A DNA stretch of 39,659 nucleotides from the NCBI GenBank assembly GCA_009026175.1, contig WBTZ01000032.1, forward strand, positions 1-39,659. The letters run 5' to 3'. The stretch comes from Zoogloea sp. (lineage in GTDB: Bacteria; Pseudomonadota; Gammaproteobacteria; Burkholderiales; Rhodocyclaceae). Every line of letters starts with the position of its first letter. Within the stretch, counting starts at the first letter, position 1. The notes beneath the pieces were generated by a model. The model searched no databases. It was not told where the DNA came from and was given only the letters and a program-made list of their open reading frames with translations. The position numbers and the translations under genes are program-made. Of this stretch, positions 7,856-16,443 are shown piece by piece.

Positions 7856-8917
7856 ATGGCCCGTCTTTTCGATCCCCTCCAGCTGGGGGACATCTCCCTC
7901 GCCAACCGCATCGTGATGGCCCCGATGACCCGCAACCGGGCGGAGCCCGACGGTACGCCCGGCCCCCTGATGGCCGAGCATTACGCCGCCCGCGCGTCGG
8001 CCGGCCTGATCGTCGCCGAGGGCGCCTGGCCCAGCGCCGCCGGCCAGGCCTACTGCCGCCAGCCCGGCATCGTCACCCCGGCCCACATCGCCGGCTGGCG
8101 CAGGGTGACCGAGGCCGTGCATGCCCGCGGCGGCCGCATCGTGCTGCAGCTGATGCACGCCGGCCGCATCGGCAGCCGCCACGTCAAGCCCGATGGCGTC
8201 GAGACCGTCGCACCGTCGGCCATCCAGGCCCGGGTGGACATCTTCACCGACAGTGCCGGCATGCAGGCCTGCGACATGCCCCGCGCCCTGAGCACCGAGG
8301 AGGTGCGCGGCGTGGTGGAGGAGTTCGCCCAGGCCGCCCGCAATGCCATCGCGGCGGGCTTCGACGGGGTGGAGCTGCACTGCACCAGCGGCTACCTGCC
8401 CATGCAGTTCATGGCCTCCGGCAGCAACCAGCGCAGCGATGCATACGGCGGCAGCCTGGCCGGGCGCCTGCGCTTCCCGCTGGAGTGCCTGGCGGCGATG
8501 GCCGACGCCATCGGGCCGGGCCGGGTCGGGCTGCGCATGAACCCGGGCAACAGCTACAACGACATCGCGGACGACAACCCGGCGGAGACCCACCTGGAAC
8601 TGGCCCGCCAGGCCGCCGGCCTGGGCCTGGCCTATCTGCACGTGATGCGCGCCCCCGTGGCCGGGATCGACGCCTTCAGCCTGGGGCGCGAGTACTTTGC
8701 CGGCCGGCTGATCCTCAACGATGGCTTCGACGGCCCGGGCGCCGAGGCGGCCATCCAGGCCGGGCAGGGTGACGCGGTGTCCTTCGCCCGCCACTTCATC
8801 GCCAACCCGGACCTGGTGCGCCGCCTGCTGCATGGCCTGCCCCTGGCCGGCTTCGACCGGCGCAGCCTGTACACCGCCGGCGCGGCGGGCTACACCGACT
8901 ATCCGGAAGCGGCCTGA
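7856..8917 (+). CDS. Old yellow enzyme family NADH:flavin oxidoreductase
   Basis: A 353-residue FMN TIM-barrel protein of the OYE class (N-R-I-V-M-A-P-M-T-R-N-R near the N-terminus, L-M-H-A-G-R, and D-A-Y-G-G-S-L). OYEs reduce the C=C of enones, including ketosteroids. The substrate-binding H-x-x-N/H motif reads His175-Cys-Thr-Ser178, with the proton-donor Tyr180 kept, so the second carbonyl-binding residue is serine. GGGGAGG lies about 6 bases before ATG 7856; an in-frame ATG at 7850 overlaps it. This is the last gene of the operon behind box B and converges on the minus-strand gene ending at 8934. Confidence 0.85.
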   Translation: MARLFDPLQLGDISLANRIVMAPMTRNRAEPDGTPGPLMAEHYAARASAGLIVAEGAWPSAAGQAYCRQPGIVTPAHIAGWRRVTEAVHARGGRIVLQLMHAGRIGSRHVKPDGVETVAPSAIQARVDIFTDSAGMQACDMPRALSTEEVRGVVEEFAQAARNAIAAGFDGVELHCTSGYLPMQFMASGSNQRSDAYGGSLAGRLRFPLECLAAMADAIGPGRVGLRMNPGNSYNDIADDNPAETHLELARQAAGLGLAYLHVMRAPVAGIDAFSLGREYFAGRLILNDGFDGPGAEAAIQAGQGDAVSFARHFIANPDLVRRLLHGLPLAGFDRRSLYTAGAAGYTDYPEAA

Positions 8918-8933
8918 GCCGGATCGACGGGGC

Positions 8934-9437
8934 CTAGGCCCAGTTCATGCCGTCCTTGTACCAGCGGGGCAGCGCGTCGTTGAAGGCATAGACCCGCTGC
9001 AGGACTTCATCCGGCGCCGAGCCGTCGGCCAGGCCGGCGTTGATGAGGTCCCGCCGCTGCTGCATGACGTGGGCGCTGAGGGCCGAGTACTGCGCCTGCT
9101 TTTCATCCGTCCAGATCTCGCCGGTGGACGACAGCCGGATCTCGGGCGGATGGGAGATGTCCAGCAGTGGCCCATCGGTGGTGACGCCGGCCAACTGGCC
9201 GAGGTACTGCCGGCCGAACGCAGGGTCGGCCCGGGCTTCATCCACGAGCTTCTGCAGGTCTTCGGGGCGTGCCGTGTTCCGGCTCGCCGCCACGGCTTCG
9301 GGGGAGAGGGTGGCCGTCGTCTCAGCGGCGGCCGCGCGCCCTGGTTCCGTGCCCTGCGGCAGCCCCGGGCGTCGGCCCTGCGCGTTCAGCCAGGACAATG
9401 CATCGAGGGCGGTGCTGCTCAAGCTGATGATGCTCAT
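8934..9437 (-). CDS. Hypothetical protein
   Basis: A 167-residue protein I do not recognise. It starts M-S-I-I-S-L-S-S-T-A-L-D-A-L-S-W-L-N-A-Q, has an Ala/Thr/Pro-rich stretch in the first third and ends with an acidic, tryptophan/tyrosine-containing helix-rich region (ending W-Y-K-D-G-M-N-W-A). It has no signal peptide, membrane segment or cysteine pair. AGGAGCG about 6 bases before the ATG supports this start. It lies on the minus strand downstream of an SDR, separated by 207 bases, and may have its own promoter. Nothing in it points to steroid metabolism. Confidence 0.65.
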   Translation of the reverse strand: MSIISLSSTALDALSWLNAQGRRPGLPQGTEPGRAAAAETTATLSPEAVAASRNTARPEDLQKLVDEARADPAFGRQYLGQLAGVTTDGPLLDISHPPEIRLSSTGEIWTDEKQAQYSALSAHVMQQRRDLINAGLADGSAPDEVLQRVYAFNDALPRWYKDGMNWA

Positions 9438-9644
9438 CTGTGCGCTCCTGTGTCGGATGACCGCGCGATGCATCCATCGTACGGTCTGAGTGGAGGGGGC
9501 AGCCGTCTGGCATTTTCTGCCGCCCCGGCATGGATTGCCGGAGACGACGGCGGGGATTGCACCGCCTTTCCGCACAGGGAAGGACGGGCTGGCCGCTGCC
9601 GCAGGCAGGTCTCCGTCCCTTAGCAGCAAACGTACCCGTTCTGG

Positions 9645-10481
9645 CTACGCCTCCTCGCGCACCCACAGCCCACGCTCCCGGGCCAGGCTCTGGGCGTTGA
9701 GGGTGCGTTTCTGCAGGGCATCGGCGTCCGGTGAGCCGGCCAGCCACACCATCACGTCGGCGGGGACCTGGGGCGGGGCGACCCAACCGCCGAGGGCCTG
9801 TACGCCCTTCGCGCCGATGGTGGCCTGCAGGGCCTCGGTGTCGACCACGCCCGGGTTGAGCGTGAAGGCGCGGATGCCGCGCTCGCCGAGTTCGGTGACC
9901 AGCACTCCCGACAGGCGCGACACGGCGGCCTTGCCGGCACCGTAGGCATAGCCCCAGCCGCCGCGGGCGCCGGGCACCGGTGGGTCGTTCTCGCCCGCCC
10001 CGGAGGTCACGTTGATGATGGTGCCGCCGCCGTTCTCCAGCATGCCGGCGATGATCGCCCGGGTGAGCAGGAAGGGGGCCATCACATAACCCTGGAAGAC
10101 CCGCTTGAGGGTGGCCGGCTCCAGTTCGAGGAAGGGCAGGTTGAGGTCGCTGCCCTGGTAGATCGCGTTGTTGACCAGCACGTCGACCCGGCCGAAGGCG
10201 CGCAGGGCCACCTCGGCGGCGGACAGCACCGAGGTGTCGTCCAGCAGGTCGAGGCGGATCTCGCGCACCCGCTGGCCCCGCGCACGGATCTCGGCGGCGG
10301 TGGCCGCCAGGCTGCCGGGCAGGGCGCTGCCGTCGGACAGGCGCAGGGCATGGCTGTGCCGCTCGCCGTCATCCAGCGTGCGCGCGCTGATGACCAGGTC
10401 GTAACCCGCCCGGGCGAAGGCCAGCGCCGTGGCCTTGCCGATGCCCCGGCTGGCGCCGGTGATGAATGCCACCTTGTTCAT
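9645..10481 (-). CDS. Short-chain dehydrogenase/reductase
   Basis: A 278-residue SDR with T-G-A-S-R-G-I-G near residue 8 and the catalytic Y-G-A-G-K about residue 180. The second strand ends I-S-A-R-T, which favours NADP(H). It carries an unusual insertion of about 20 residues after the second strand (D-D-G-E-R-H-S-H-A-L-R-L) and N-N-A-I in place of N-N-A-G. It is transcribed divergently from the side-chain operon, and two dyad boxes lie in the 185-base shared promoter region. A steroid oxidoreductase role is inferred from that shared control. Confidence 0.83.
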   Translation of the reverse strand: MNKVAFITGASRGIGKATALAFARAGYDLVISARTLDDGERHSHALRLSDGSALPGSLAATAAEIRARGQRVREIRLDLLDDTSVLSAAEVALRAFGRVDVLVNNAIYQGSDLNLPFLELEPATLKRVFQGYVMAPFLLTRAIIAGMLENGGGTIINVTSGAGENDPPVPGARGGWGYAYGAGKAAVSRLSGVLVTELGERGIRAFTLNPGVVDTEALQATIGAKGVQALGGWVAPPQVPADVMVWLAGSPDADALQKRTLNAQSLARERGLWVREEA

Positions 10482-10539
10482 GTCGTCTCTCCTGCCTGTT
10501 TCCTGGGAGCGTCGAGTGTAGGGCGGTGGCGGCGGCGGG

Positions 10540-10557
10540 CATCGTCAATTCGGACCA
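10540..10557 (-). promoter_or_regulatory. Dyad box H with -10-like element
   Basis: On the minus strand: TGGTCCGAATTGACGATG. A -10-like TACACT is at 10520-10515 on the same strand, 25 bases past the box. It faces the SDR gene starting at 10481. One half-site base departs from the GGACGATG consensus. Confidence 0.55.
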
Positions 10558-10592
10558 GCCTTTGGTCGACTGTCGCCACCTCGCCGATCATC

Positions 10593-10610
10593 CATCGTCC
10601 GTTCAGACGA
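10593..10610. promoter_or_regulatory. Dyad box G, divergent promoter
   Basis: CATCGTCCGTTCAGACGA on the plus strand, TCGTCTGAACGGACGATG on the minus. The TCGTC/GACGA halves are exactly symmetric. A plus-strand -10-like TAGACT sits at 10633-10638, and the operon start is at 10667. With box H this gives two sites between divergent units. Confidence 0.62.
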
Positions 10611-10666
10611 CGAGACCCTGCCGGCCTGTCCCTAGACTCCATTCCATACAAGGAAGGAGCACAGAC

Positions 10667-11458
10667 ATGGCAGACGAGCGAGTCGGGGCACCCGTCCTCG
10701 ATTACACCGGCAAGGTCGTCCTGGTCACCGGGGGCACCAAGGGCATCGGCGCGGGCATCGCCCGCTGTTTCCTGGCGGCGGGGGCGCGGGTGGTGGTGTG
10801 CGGACGCAAGACCCCGGACAGCCTGCCCACGGCGGGCGCGGCCGAGGCCGAGTTCATCCCCGCCGACGTGCGCGAGGTGGAGTCCTTGCAGGCCCTGTTC
10901 GGGGAGATCCGGGCGCGCCACGGCCGCCTCGACGTGGTGGTGAATAACGCCGGCGGGGCGCCCCATGCCCTGGCCGACACGGCATCGCCGCGTTTCCACG
11001 AGGGCATCATCCGCCTCAACCTGATCGCTCCCCTCCATGTGGCCCAGCAGGCCAATGCCTTCATGCAGGGCCAGGAGGAGGGCGGCACGATCCTCTTCAT
11101 CGGCAGCATCAGCGCCCTGCGCCCCTCGCCGGGCACCGCGGCCTACGGGGCGGCCAAGGCCGGGGTGGTGTCCCTGGCCACCTCGCTGGCGGTGGAGTGG
11201 GCGCCTAAGGTGCGGGTGCTCACGGTGAGCCCCGGCCTGGTCCGCACCGAGCAGTCCCACCTCCATTTCGGCGACGAGGCCGGCATCGCCGCCGTCGCAT
11301 CGACGATTCCCGCCGGCCGCCTGGCCACTCCGGAAGACATCGGCAATGCCTGCCTGTTTCTCGCCTCGCCGCTGGCGGGCTACGCGGCGGGCGCCAACCT
11401 GCTGATGAACGGGGGCGGCGAGCGTCCGGCCTTTCTGGCGGCCAGCAACACCGACTGA
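10667..11458 (+). CDS. Short-chain dehydrogenase/reductase
   Basis: A 263-residue classical SDR with T-G-G-T-K-G-I-G near residue 20, N-N-A-G, and Tyr160/Lys164 (Y-G-A-A-K). The second strand ends V-C-G-R-K, suggesting NADP(H). The ATG at 10667 follows AAGGAGC by 9 bases. It is the first gene of the side-chain operon and resembles the SDRs beside igr/KstR2-type steroid gene sets of actinobacteria. The likely role is oxidation of a hydroxyacyl or ring hydroxyl intermediate; the substrate is not determinable here. A 76-base gap separates it from the next gene. Confidence 0.85.
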   Translation: MADERVGAPVLDYTGKVVLVTGGTKGIGAGIARCFLAAGARVVVCGRKTPDSLPTAGAAEAEFIPADVREVESLQALFGEIRARHGRLDVVVNNAGGAPHALADTASPRFHEGIIRLNLIAPLHVAQQANAFMQGQEEGGTILFIGSISALRPSPGTAAYGAAKAGVVSLATSLAVEWAPKVRVLTVSPGLVRTEQSHLHFGDEAGIAAVASTIPAGRLATPEDIGNACLFLASPLAGYAAGANLLMNGGGERPAFLAASNTD

Positions 11459-11534
11459 AGCATCGACAACAGGAAACGGGGGCCCCGTCCGGGCGCCACG
11501 TTTCCGGCAACCCTTAACGTGCAGGAGACATAAC

Positions 11535-12512
11535 TTGGCTGAACAGGATTGGATGTCCGAGGTGCGTGGAATGGTCGGCCGCGAATACGGCCGGGTCTAC
11601 GCCTGGGACCAGGTGAATGAACCCATGATCCGCCAGTGGTGCGAGGTCATGGGCGTGAGCAACCCCCTCTACACCGATGCGGCCTACGCGGCCGGTACGG
11701 CGCATGGCGGCATCGTGGCCCCGCCGGCCATGCTTCAGGCCTGGTGCCTGGAGGGCCTGCACATGAACAACTACCCGCCGGGCTCGACCACCGAGAATCC
11801 CTACGAGGTCCTCAAGCTGATGGAAGGCCAGGGCTACGCCTCGGTGGTGGCGGTCAATTCCGACCTGGCCTTCGAGCGTTACGTGAAGCCGGGCGAGCGC
11901 CTCTACTACACCACCCGGCTGGACGCGGTGGGCGAGCAGAAGACCACCGCCCTGGGCACCGGCTTCTTCGTGACCCTGGTGATGAGCTTCTTCTCCGAAA
12001 AGCCGACGGGGGACGAGAAGGTCGGCTCGCTGCTGTTCCGCGTCTTCAAGTTCCGCCCGGCCAACCCGGTCAAGGCGGTGGAGGAGGGCAGCGCCGCGTC
12101 CGCAGTGCCCAAGTACAAGCGCCCCCGACCCGGCGTCAGCGACGACACCCGCTTCTTCTGGGAAGGTGCCGAGGCCGGCCAGCTGCGCATCCAGCGCTGC
12201 AAGGGCTGCGGCAGCCTGCGCCATCCGCCGGGGCCGGTGTGTTCCAGCTGCCACTCCTTCGAGTGGGACTACGTGGAGGCCGCCGGCACCGGCCAGCTCT
12301 ACTCCTTCGTGGTGATGCACTACCCCGAGGTGCCGCCCTTCGACTACCCCAACCCGGTCGGCCTGATCGAGCTGGACGAAGGCGTGCGCCTGATCGCCGG
12401 GCTGGTGGGGGTCAAGCGGGACGAGATCCGGATCGGCCAGCGCGTCAAGGTGGAGTTCCAGACCTTCGACGATGGACTGACCCTCCCCATGTTCCGGCCG
12501 CTCGAGCCTTGA
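11535..12512 (+). CDS. chsH2: MaoC-DUF35 fusion, ChsH2-like hydratase/aldolase partner
   Basis: A 325-residue two-domain protein. Residues 1-175 form a MaoC-like hot-dog domain whose active-site loop reads V-S-N-P-L-Y-T-D, lacking the catalytic histidine. Residues 205-325 form a DUF35 domain with a zinc ribbon (Cys222, Cys225, Cys236, Cys239) and an OB-fold. In Mycobacterium ChsH2 the same order occurs: its MaoC part pairs with ChsH1 and its DUF35 binds the Ltp2 aldolase. The ChsH1-like and Ltp2-like genes follow in this operon, so the same complex is likely. The start is a TTG, supported by AGGAGA 6 bases upstream; the next in-frame ATG (11553) is too far from it. Confidence 0.82.
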   Translation: MAEQDWMSEVRGMVGREYGRVYAWDQVNEPMIRQWCEVMGVSNPLYTDAAYAAGTAHGGIVAPPAMLQAWCLEGLHMNNYPPGSTTENPYEVLKLMEGQGYASVVAVNSDLAFERYVKPGERLYYTTRLDAVGEQKTTALGTGFFVTLVMSFFSEKPTGDEKVGSLLFRVFKFRPANPVKAVEEGSAASAVPKYKRPRPGVSDDTRFFWEGAEAGQLRIQRCKGCGSLRHPPGPVCSSCHSFEWDYVEAAGTGQLYSFVVMHYPEVPPFDYPNPVGLIELDEGVRLIAGLVGVKRDEIRIGQRVKVEFQTFDDGLTLPMFRPLEP

Positions 12513-12522
12513 GGAGACAGCC

Positions 12523-13656
12523 ATGGATTTCCAACTGAGCGACGACCAGCGCGCCATTGCCGACATGGCGGGCAGCCTGTTCGGCGACCTGTGCAGCGAT
12601 GACCGCCTGCGCGCCTCGACCCGCTCCGGTGAGACCTGGATGGCCGACCTGTGGGCCAAGTGCGTCGAGACCGGGCTGCACGCCCTGGCCGTGCCGGAAG
12701 AGGCCGGTGGCAGCGGCCTGGGGATGACCGAGCTGATGCTGGTGCTCGAGGCCCAGGGACGCAGCCTGGGCCTGGTACCCCTGTGGCGGCACCAGATCGC
12801 CGCCGCCACCCTGGCCCGCTTCGGCGGCCCGACCCACCAGGTCCTGCTCGCGCAGGCCATGGCAGGTCAGTGTCTGTTCAGCGTGGCCCTGGATGGGCTG
12901 GCCAGCGCAACCGGCGTGGCCCTCGAGGCCCGCGCCGAGGGCGACGGCTTCGCCCTCCATGGCCAGGTGCCGGCCGTGCCCCTGGGCATGGAGTCGGCGG
13001 CAGCGCTGCTGCCTGCCCGCACTCCCGAGGGCCTGCGCCTGGTGCTGTTGCGGCTGGACGCGCCGGGTGTCGACAGGGTTGCCGGCGTGCTTACCCACGG
13101 CGAGGGCGTGGCCGGACTCCAGTGCCACGGCGTCCTGCTGAGCCGCGCCGACCTGCTGCCGGCCGCCGCCCTGGCCTGGCTGGAGCCGCGGGCCATCGCC
13201 GCCCTGGCGGCCCTGCAGCTCGGGGTCAGCGCCGAACAGGTGCGCCGCACCGTGGCCTATGTGGGCGAGCGGGTCCAGTTCGAGCGCCCGATCGGCAGCT
13301 TCCAGGCCGTGCAGATGAGCCTCGCCGACGCCCACATGGCCATCGAGGCCCTGCGCTCCGCCCTGTGGCAACTGGTCTACCGGCTCGACGCCGGCCTGCC
13401 GGCGGGCCCCGAAGCCCTGGCCACCCGCTACCTGGCCTGCGAGACGGGCCACCTGGTGGGCCACCGTGCCCAGCACGTGCATGGGGGCATCGGCGTCGAT
13501 CTCACCTACCCGATCCACCGCTACCTCTACTGGAGCCGGGCCCTCGGCCTGGCCCTCGGCGGCAGTGCCGCCACCCTGGAACGCCTGGGCGACTGGCTCG
13601 CCAACAACGATACGCTGGGATGGAAATATGACCTCGCAGAACACCCGATGCTTTGA
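12523..13656 (+). CDS. Acyl-CoA dehydrogenase (FadE/ChsE-type)
   Basis: A 377-residue FAD-dependent acyl-CoA dehydrogenase: helical N-terminal domain (D-D-Q-R-A-I-A-D-M-A-G), beta middle domain and a C-terminal helical domain with R-V-Q-F-E-R-P-I-G-S-F-Q-A-V-Q. The N-S/E-P-x-A-G-S-D FAD-contact segment of the catalytic paralogues is degenerate. At the catalytic-base position it reads Leu-Glu221-Pro-Arg, an unusual proline context. It most resembles the partner subunit of alpha2-beta2 steroid acyl-CoA dehydrogenases. It ends 29 bases inside the next gene, indicating coupled translation. Pairing with one of the three dehydrogenases at 15253-18814 is likely. Confidence 0.83.
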   Translation: MDFQLSDDQRAIADMAGSLFGDLCSDDRLRASTRSGETWMADLWAKCVETGLHALAVPEEAGGSGLGMTELMLVLEAQGRSLGLVPLWRHQIAAATLARFGGPTHQVLLAQAMAGQCLFSVALDGLASATGVALEARAEGDGFALHGQVPAVPLGMESAAALLPARTPEGLRLVLLRLDAPGVDRVAGVLTHGEGVAGLQCHGVLLSRADLLPAAALAWLEPRAIAALAALQLGVSAEQVRRTVAYVGERVQFERPIGSFQAVQMSLADAHMAIEALRSALWQLVYRLDAGLPAGPEALATRYLACETGHLVGHRAQHVHGGIGVDLTYPIHRYLYWSRALGLALGGSAATLERLGDWLANNDTLGWKYDLAEHPML

Positions 13657-14047
13657 CGCAGTGCGCCCCGGCGAGACCCTGCCGGCGCTGCCGATCCCCA
13701 TCACCGTGGCCCTGATCGCCAGCGGTGCCATTGCCACCCGGGACTATTTCCCCGGCCACCACGACAAGGATGCTGCCCGGGCGCTGGGTTCGCCCCACGT
13801 CTTCATGAACATCCTCACCACCAGCGGCCTGGCCCAGCGCTATGTCGAAGAGTGGGCCGGCCCCGCCGCCGTCTTCAAGGACCTGAAGATCAAGCTCGGT
13901 GCGCCCAACTACCCGGGTGACACGATGACCTTCACGGGCGAGGTCACCCAGGCCGATGCGGCCAGCCGCACGGTGGTGGTGAGCCTCAAGGGCAAGAATT
14001 CCATGGGCAACCACGTGACCGGCACGGCCACGCTGGTGCTGCCCTGA
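13628..14047 (+). CDS. chsH1: MaoC-like hydratase, ChsH1-like
   Basis: A 139-residue single hot-dog protein. The active-site loop R-D-Y-F-P-G-H-H-D places Asp39 and His44 five apart, the spacing of the catalytic Asp/His in ChsH1 and R-hydratases. It is followed by the family-like F-M-N-I-L-T-T-S-G and L-G-A-P-N-Y-P-G-D. It would hydrate the steroid enoyl-CoA in complex with the MaoC-DUF35 protein, whose own MaoC lacks the histidine. The ATG at 13628 overlaps the preceding gene by 29 bases; no later in-frame start retains the domain. Confidence 0.83.
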   Translation: MTSQNTRCFDAVRPGETLPALPIPITVALIASGAIATRDYFPGHHDKDAARALGSPHVFMNILTTSGLAQRYVEEWAGPAAVFKDLKIKLGAPNYPGDTMTFTGEVTQADAASRTVVVSLKGKNSMGNHVTGTATLVLP

Positions 14048-14057
14048 GCGGGAGCAG

Positions 14058-15242
14058 ATGCAGATGAACGACATGAACATCGCCGGTCGCGCCGCCATTG
14101 CCGGCCTGGGCGCCACCGAATTCTCCAAGAACTCCGGTCGCACCGAGCTGCGCCTGGCCATGGAGGCCGTACTGGCCGCCCTGGCCGATGCGGGCATCGA
14201 CCCCGCCGAGGTGGAGGGCTTCAGCTCCTACACCATGGACAAGGTGCCGGAGTACGAGATCGCCCGCCTGCTGGGCTGCAGGAACGTCAAGTTCTTCTCC
14301 CAGATCCCCCACGGGGGCGGCGCCGCCTGCGCGCCGGTGGTGCACGCCGCCATGGCCGTGGCCACCGGCCTGGCCAAGACGGTGGTGGTCTTCCGGGCCA
14401 TGAACGAGCGCTCCTGGTACCGCTTCGGCACCGGCGACTACGGCTTCGGCGCCACGCCGATCTTCGAGAACGTGAACTACGGCTGGTACATGCCCTACGG
14501 CTTCCACACCCCGGCGGCCTGGGTGGGCATGTTCGCCCAGCGCTACATGCACACCTATGGCGCCACCTCCGAGGATTTCGGCCGTGTCTCGGTGGCGGTA
14601 CGCGACTTCGCCGCCACCAACCCGGCGGCCTTCTTCCACGGCAAGCCCATCACCCTGGAGGAGCACCAGGCCTCCAAGTGGATCGCCGAACCTCTGCGCC
14701 TGCTCGACTGCTGCCAGGAATCCGATGGTGCCGTGGCGATGGTCATCACCTCCGTCGAACGGGCCCGCGACCTGAAGCAGAAGCCGGTGGTCATCAAGGC
14801 CGGCTCCCAGGGCATCACCGAGGGCCAGCAGAGCATGACCTCCTACTACCGGGACGACATCACCGGCCTGCCGGAGATGGGCGTGGTGGCGAAGGAGTTG
14901 TACGCCCAGTCCGGCCTCGGCCCCGACGCCTTCCAGACTGCGGTGATCTACGACCACTTCACCCCCTTCGTGCTGCCCCAGCTGGAGGCGTTCGGCTTCT
15001 GCAAGCGCGGCGAGGCCAAGGACTTCGTCCGCGCCGGCCACCATGCGCGGGGCGGCACGCTGCCCATCAACACCCACGGCGGCCAGCTCGGCGAGGCTTA
15101 CATCCACGGCATGAACGGCGTCGCCGAGGCGGTGCGCCAGGTGCGCGGCAGCGCCGCCAACCAGGTGGCCGGCGTGGAGAACGTGCTGGTCACCGCCGGT
15201 ACCGGCGTGCCCACCAGCGGCCTGATCCTGGGCCGCGCCTGA
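14058..15242 (+). CDS. ltp2: Thiolase-like lipid-transfer protein, Ltp2-type retro-aldolase
   Basis: A 394-residue protein of the SCP-x thiolase/Ltp family (A-A-I-A-G-L-G-A-T-E-F-S-K, then G-G-G-A-A-C-A-P-V-V-H-A-A, and C-terminal N-T-H-G-G-Q-L-G-E-A). In Mycobacterium Ltp2, joined to the DUF35 of ChsH2, cleaves a beta-hydroxy steroid acyl-CoA to a 17-keto steroid and propionyl-CoA. The adjacent ChsH1- and ChsH2-like genes indicate the same reaction. ATG 14064 has better spacing to GGGAG than 14058; both are in frame. It lies 10 bases after the MaoC gene and 10 before the next dehydrogenase. Confidence 0.83.
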   Translation: MQMNDMNIAGRAAIAGLGATEFSKNSGRTELRLAMEAVLAALADAGIDPAEVEGFSSYTMDKVPEYEIARLLGCRNVKFFSQIPHGGGAACAPVVHAAMAVATGLAKTVVVFRAMNERSWYRFGTGDYGFGATPIFENVNYGWYMPYGFHTPAAWVGMFAQRYMHTYGATSEDFGRVSVAVRDFAATNPAAFFHGKPITLEEHQASKWIAEPLRLLDCCQESDGAVAMVITSVERARDLKQKPVVIKAGSQGITEGQQSMTSYYRDDITGLPEMGVVAKELYAQSGLGPDAFQTAVIYDHFTPFVLPQLEAFGFCKRGEAKDFVRAGHHARGGTLPINTHGGQLGEAYIHGMNGVAEAVRQVRGSAANQVAGVENVLVTAGTGVPTSGLILGRA

Positions 15243-15252
15243 GGAGGATGCC

Positions 15253-16419
15253 ATGTTCGTCGATCTGACCCCCGAACAGCACGCCCTGCGCCTCAAGGTG
15301 CGGGACTACTTCCAGAACCTGATGACCCCGGCGCTGCGTGCTGCCCTGCGCGGCATGGAGGGCGGCGAGCTGTACCGCGACACCATCCGCCGCATGGGCC
15401 GTGACGGCTGGCTGGCCCTCGGCTGGCCGAAGGAGCACGGCGGCCAGGGCTACACCGCCACCGAGCAGTTGATCTTCTTCGAGGAAGCCAACATCGCCGG
15501 GGCGCCGCTGCCCTTCGTGACCATCAGCACCGTCGGCCCGGCCCTGATGGAGTTCGGCACCGGCAAGCAGAAGGCGCAGTTCCTGCAAGGCATCGCCGCC
15601 GGCGAGATCCTGTTCTCCATCGGCTATTCGGAACCCGGCGCCGGCTCCGACCTGGCGGCCCTCAAGACCACCGCCCGGCTGGAAGGCGACCACTTCCTGG
15701 TCAATGGCAACAAGCTATGGACCTCGGGTGCCGAGGCCGCCGACTACATCTGGCTGGCCGCCCGTACCGACCCGGCCCTGCCGCGCCACAAGGGCATCTC
15801 GATCCTGATCCTGGACACCCGGGAGGCGGGCTTCTCCCATACGGTGATCCCCACCTGCAGCAACCCGACGGCCGCCACTTACTACGACAACGTGCGCGTC
15901 CCCGCCGACATGCTGGTGGGCAAGCTCAACGGCGGCTGGCAGCTGGTCACCTCCCAGCTCAACCACGAGCGCCTCGGCCTGGGGGCCTGGTCCGACAAGG
16001 TGGTGGGTCTGTTCCGCCGCGTCTTCCTGTGGGCCCGGGCGCAGGACGAGAGCGGCCGTCGCGCGGTGGACACCCCCTGGGTACGCAGCCTGCTGGCCGA
16101 GTGCTATGCCCGCCTGGAGGCGATGCGGCTGATCAACTTCCGCATCGCCGCCGACCTCGAGCAGGGCCGGATGGACGTGGCCCTGGCCTCCAGCACCAAG
16201 GTGTATGGTTCCGAGTCGGCCATCGAGATCCTGCGCAAGCTGTCGGAGATCGTCGGCGCCGCCGGCCTGGTGCGCGCCGGCTCGGCGGCGGCCCAGCTGC
16301 TGGGCGAGCTGGAATACGAACTGCGCGCCTCGGTGACCCTCACCTTCGGCGGCGGCACCAACGAGATCCAGCGCGGACTGATCGCCCAGTTCGGCCTGGG
16401 CATGCCCCGGGCCATGTAG
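15253..16419 (+). CDS. Acyl-CoA dehydrogenase (catalytic-type)
   Basis: A 388-residue acyl-CoA dehydrogenase. It has the FAD-contact segment Y-S-E-P-G-A-G-S-D-L-A-A-L near residue 120, the catalytic-base region N-H-E-R-L-G-L with Glu239, and a C-terminal F-G-G-G-T-N-E-I-Q-R. These complete motifs mark it as a catalytic subunit. GAGGAGG precedes the ATG. It would desaturate a steroid side-chain acyl-CoA, probably as a heteromer with a paralogue in the operon (12523 or 17663). Confidence 0.87.
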   Translation: MFVDLTPEQHALRLKVRDYFQNLMTPALRAALRGMEGGELYRDTIRRMGRDGWLALGWPKEHGGQGYTATEQLIFFEEANIAGAPLPFVTISTVGPALMEFGTGKQKAQFLQGIAAGEILFSIGYSEPGAGSDLAALKTTARLEGDHFLVNGNKLWTSGAEAADYIWLAARTDPALPRHKGISILILDTREAGFSHTVIPTCSNPTAATYYDNVRVPADMLVGKLNGGWQLVTSQLNHERLGLGAWSDKVVGLFRRVFLWARAQDESGRRAVDTPWVRSLLAECYARLEAMRLINFRIAADLEQGRMDVALASSTKVYGSESAIEILRKLSEIVGAAGLVRAGSAAAQLLGELEYELRASVTLTFGGGTNEIQRGLIAQFGLGMPRAM

Positions 16420-16443
16420 GCCCGGGCAGACGAGGATGAAGCA

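Noticed and set aside
9474-9491. CATCGTAC followed by GGTCTGA upstream of the hypothetical gene
   Set aside because: It resembles the dyad box, but the spacing and half-sites do not align.
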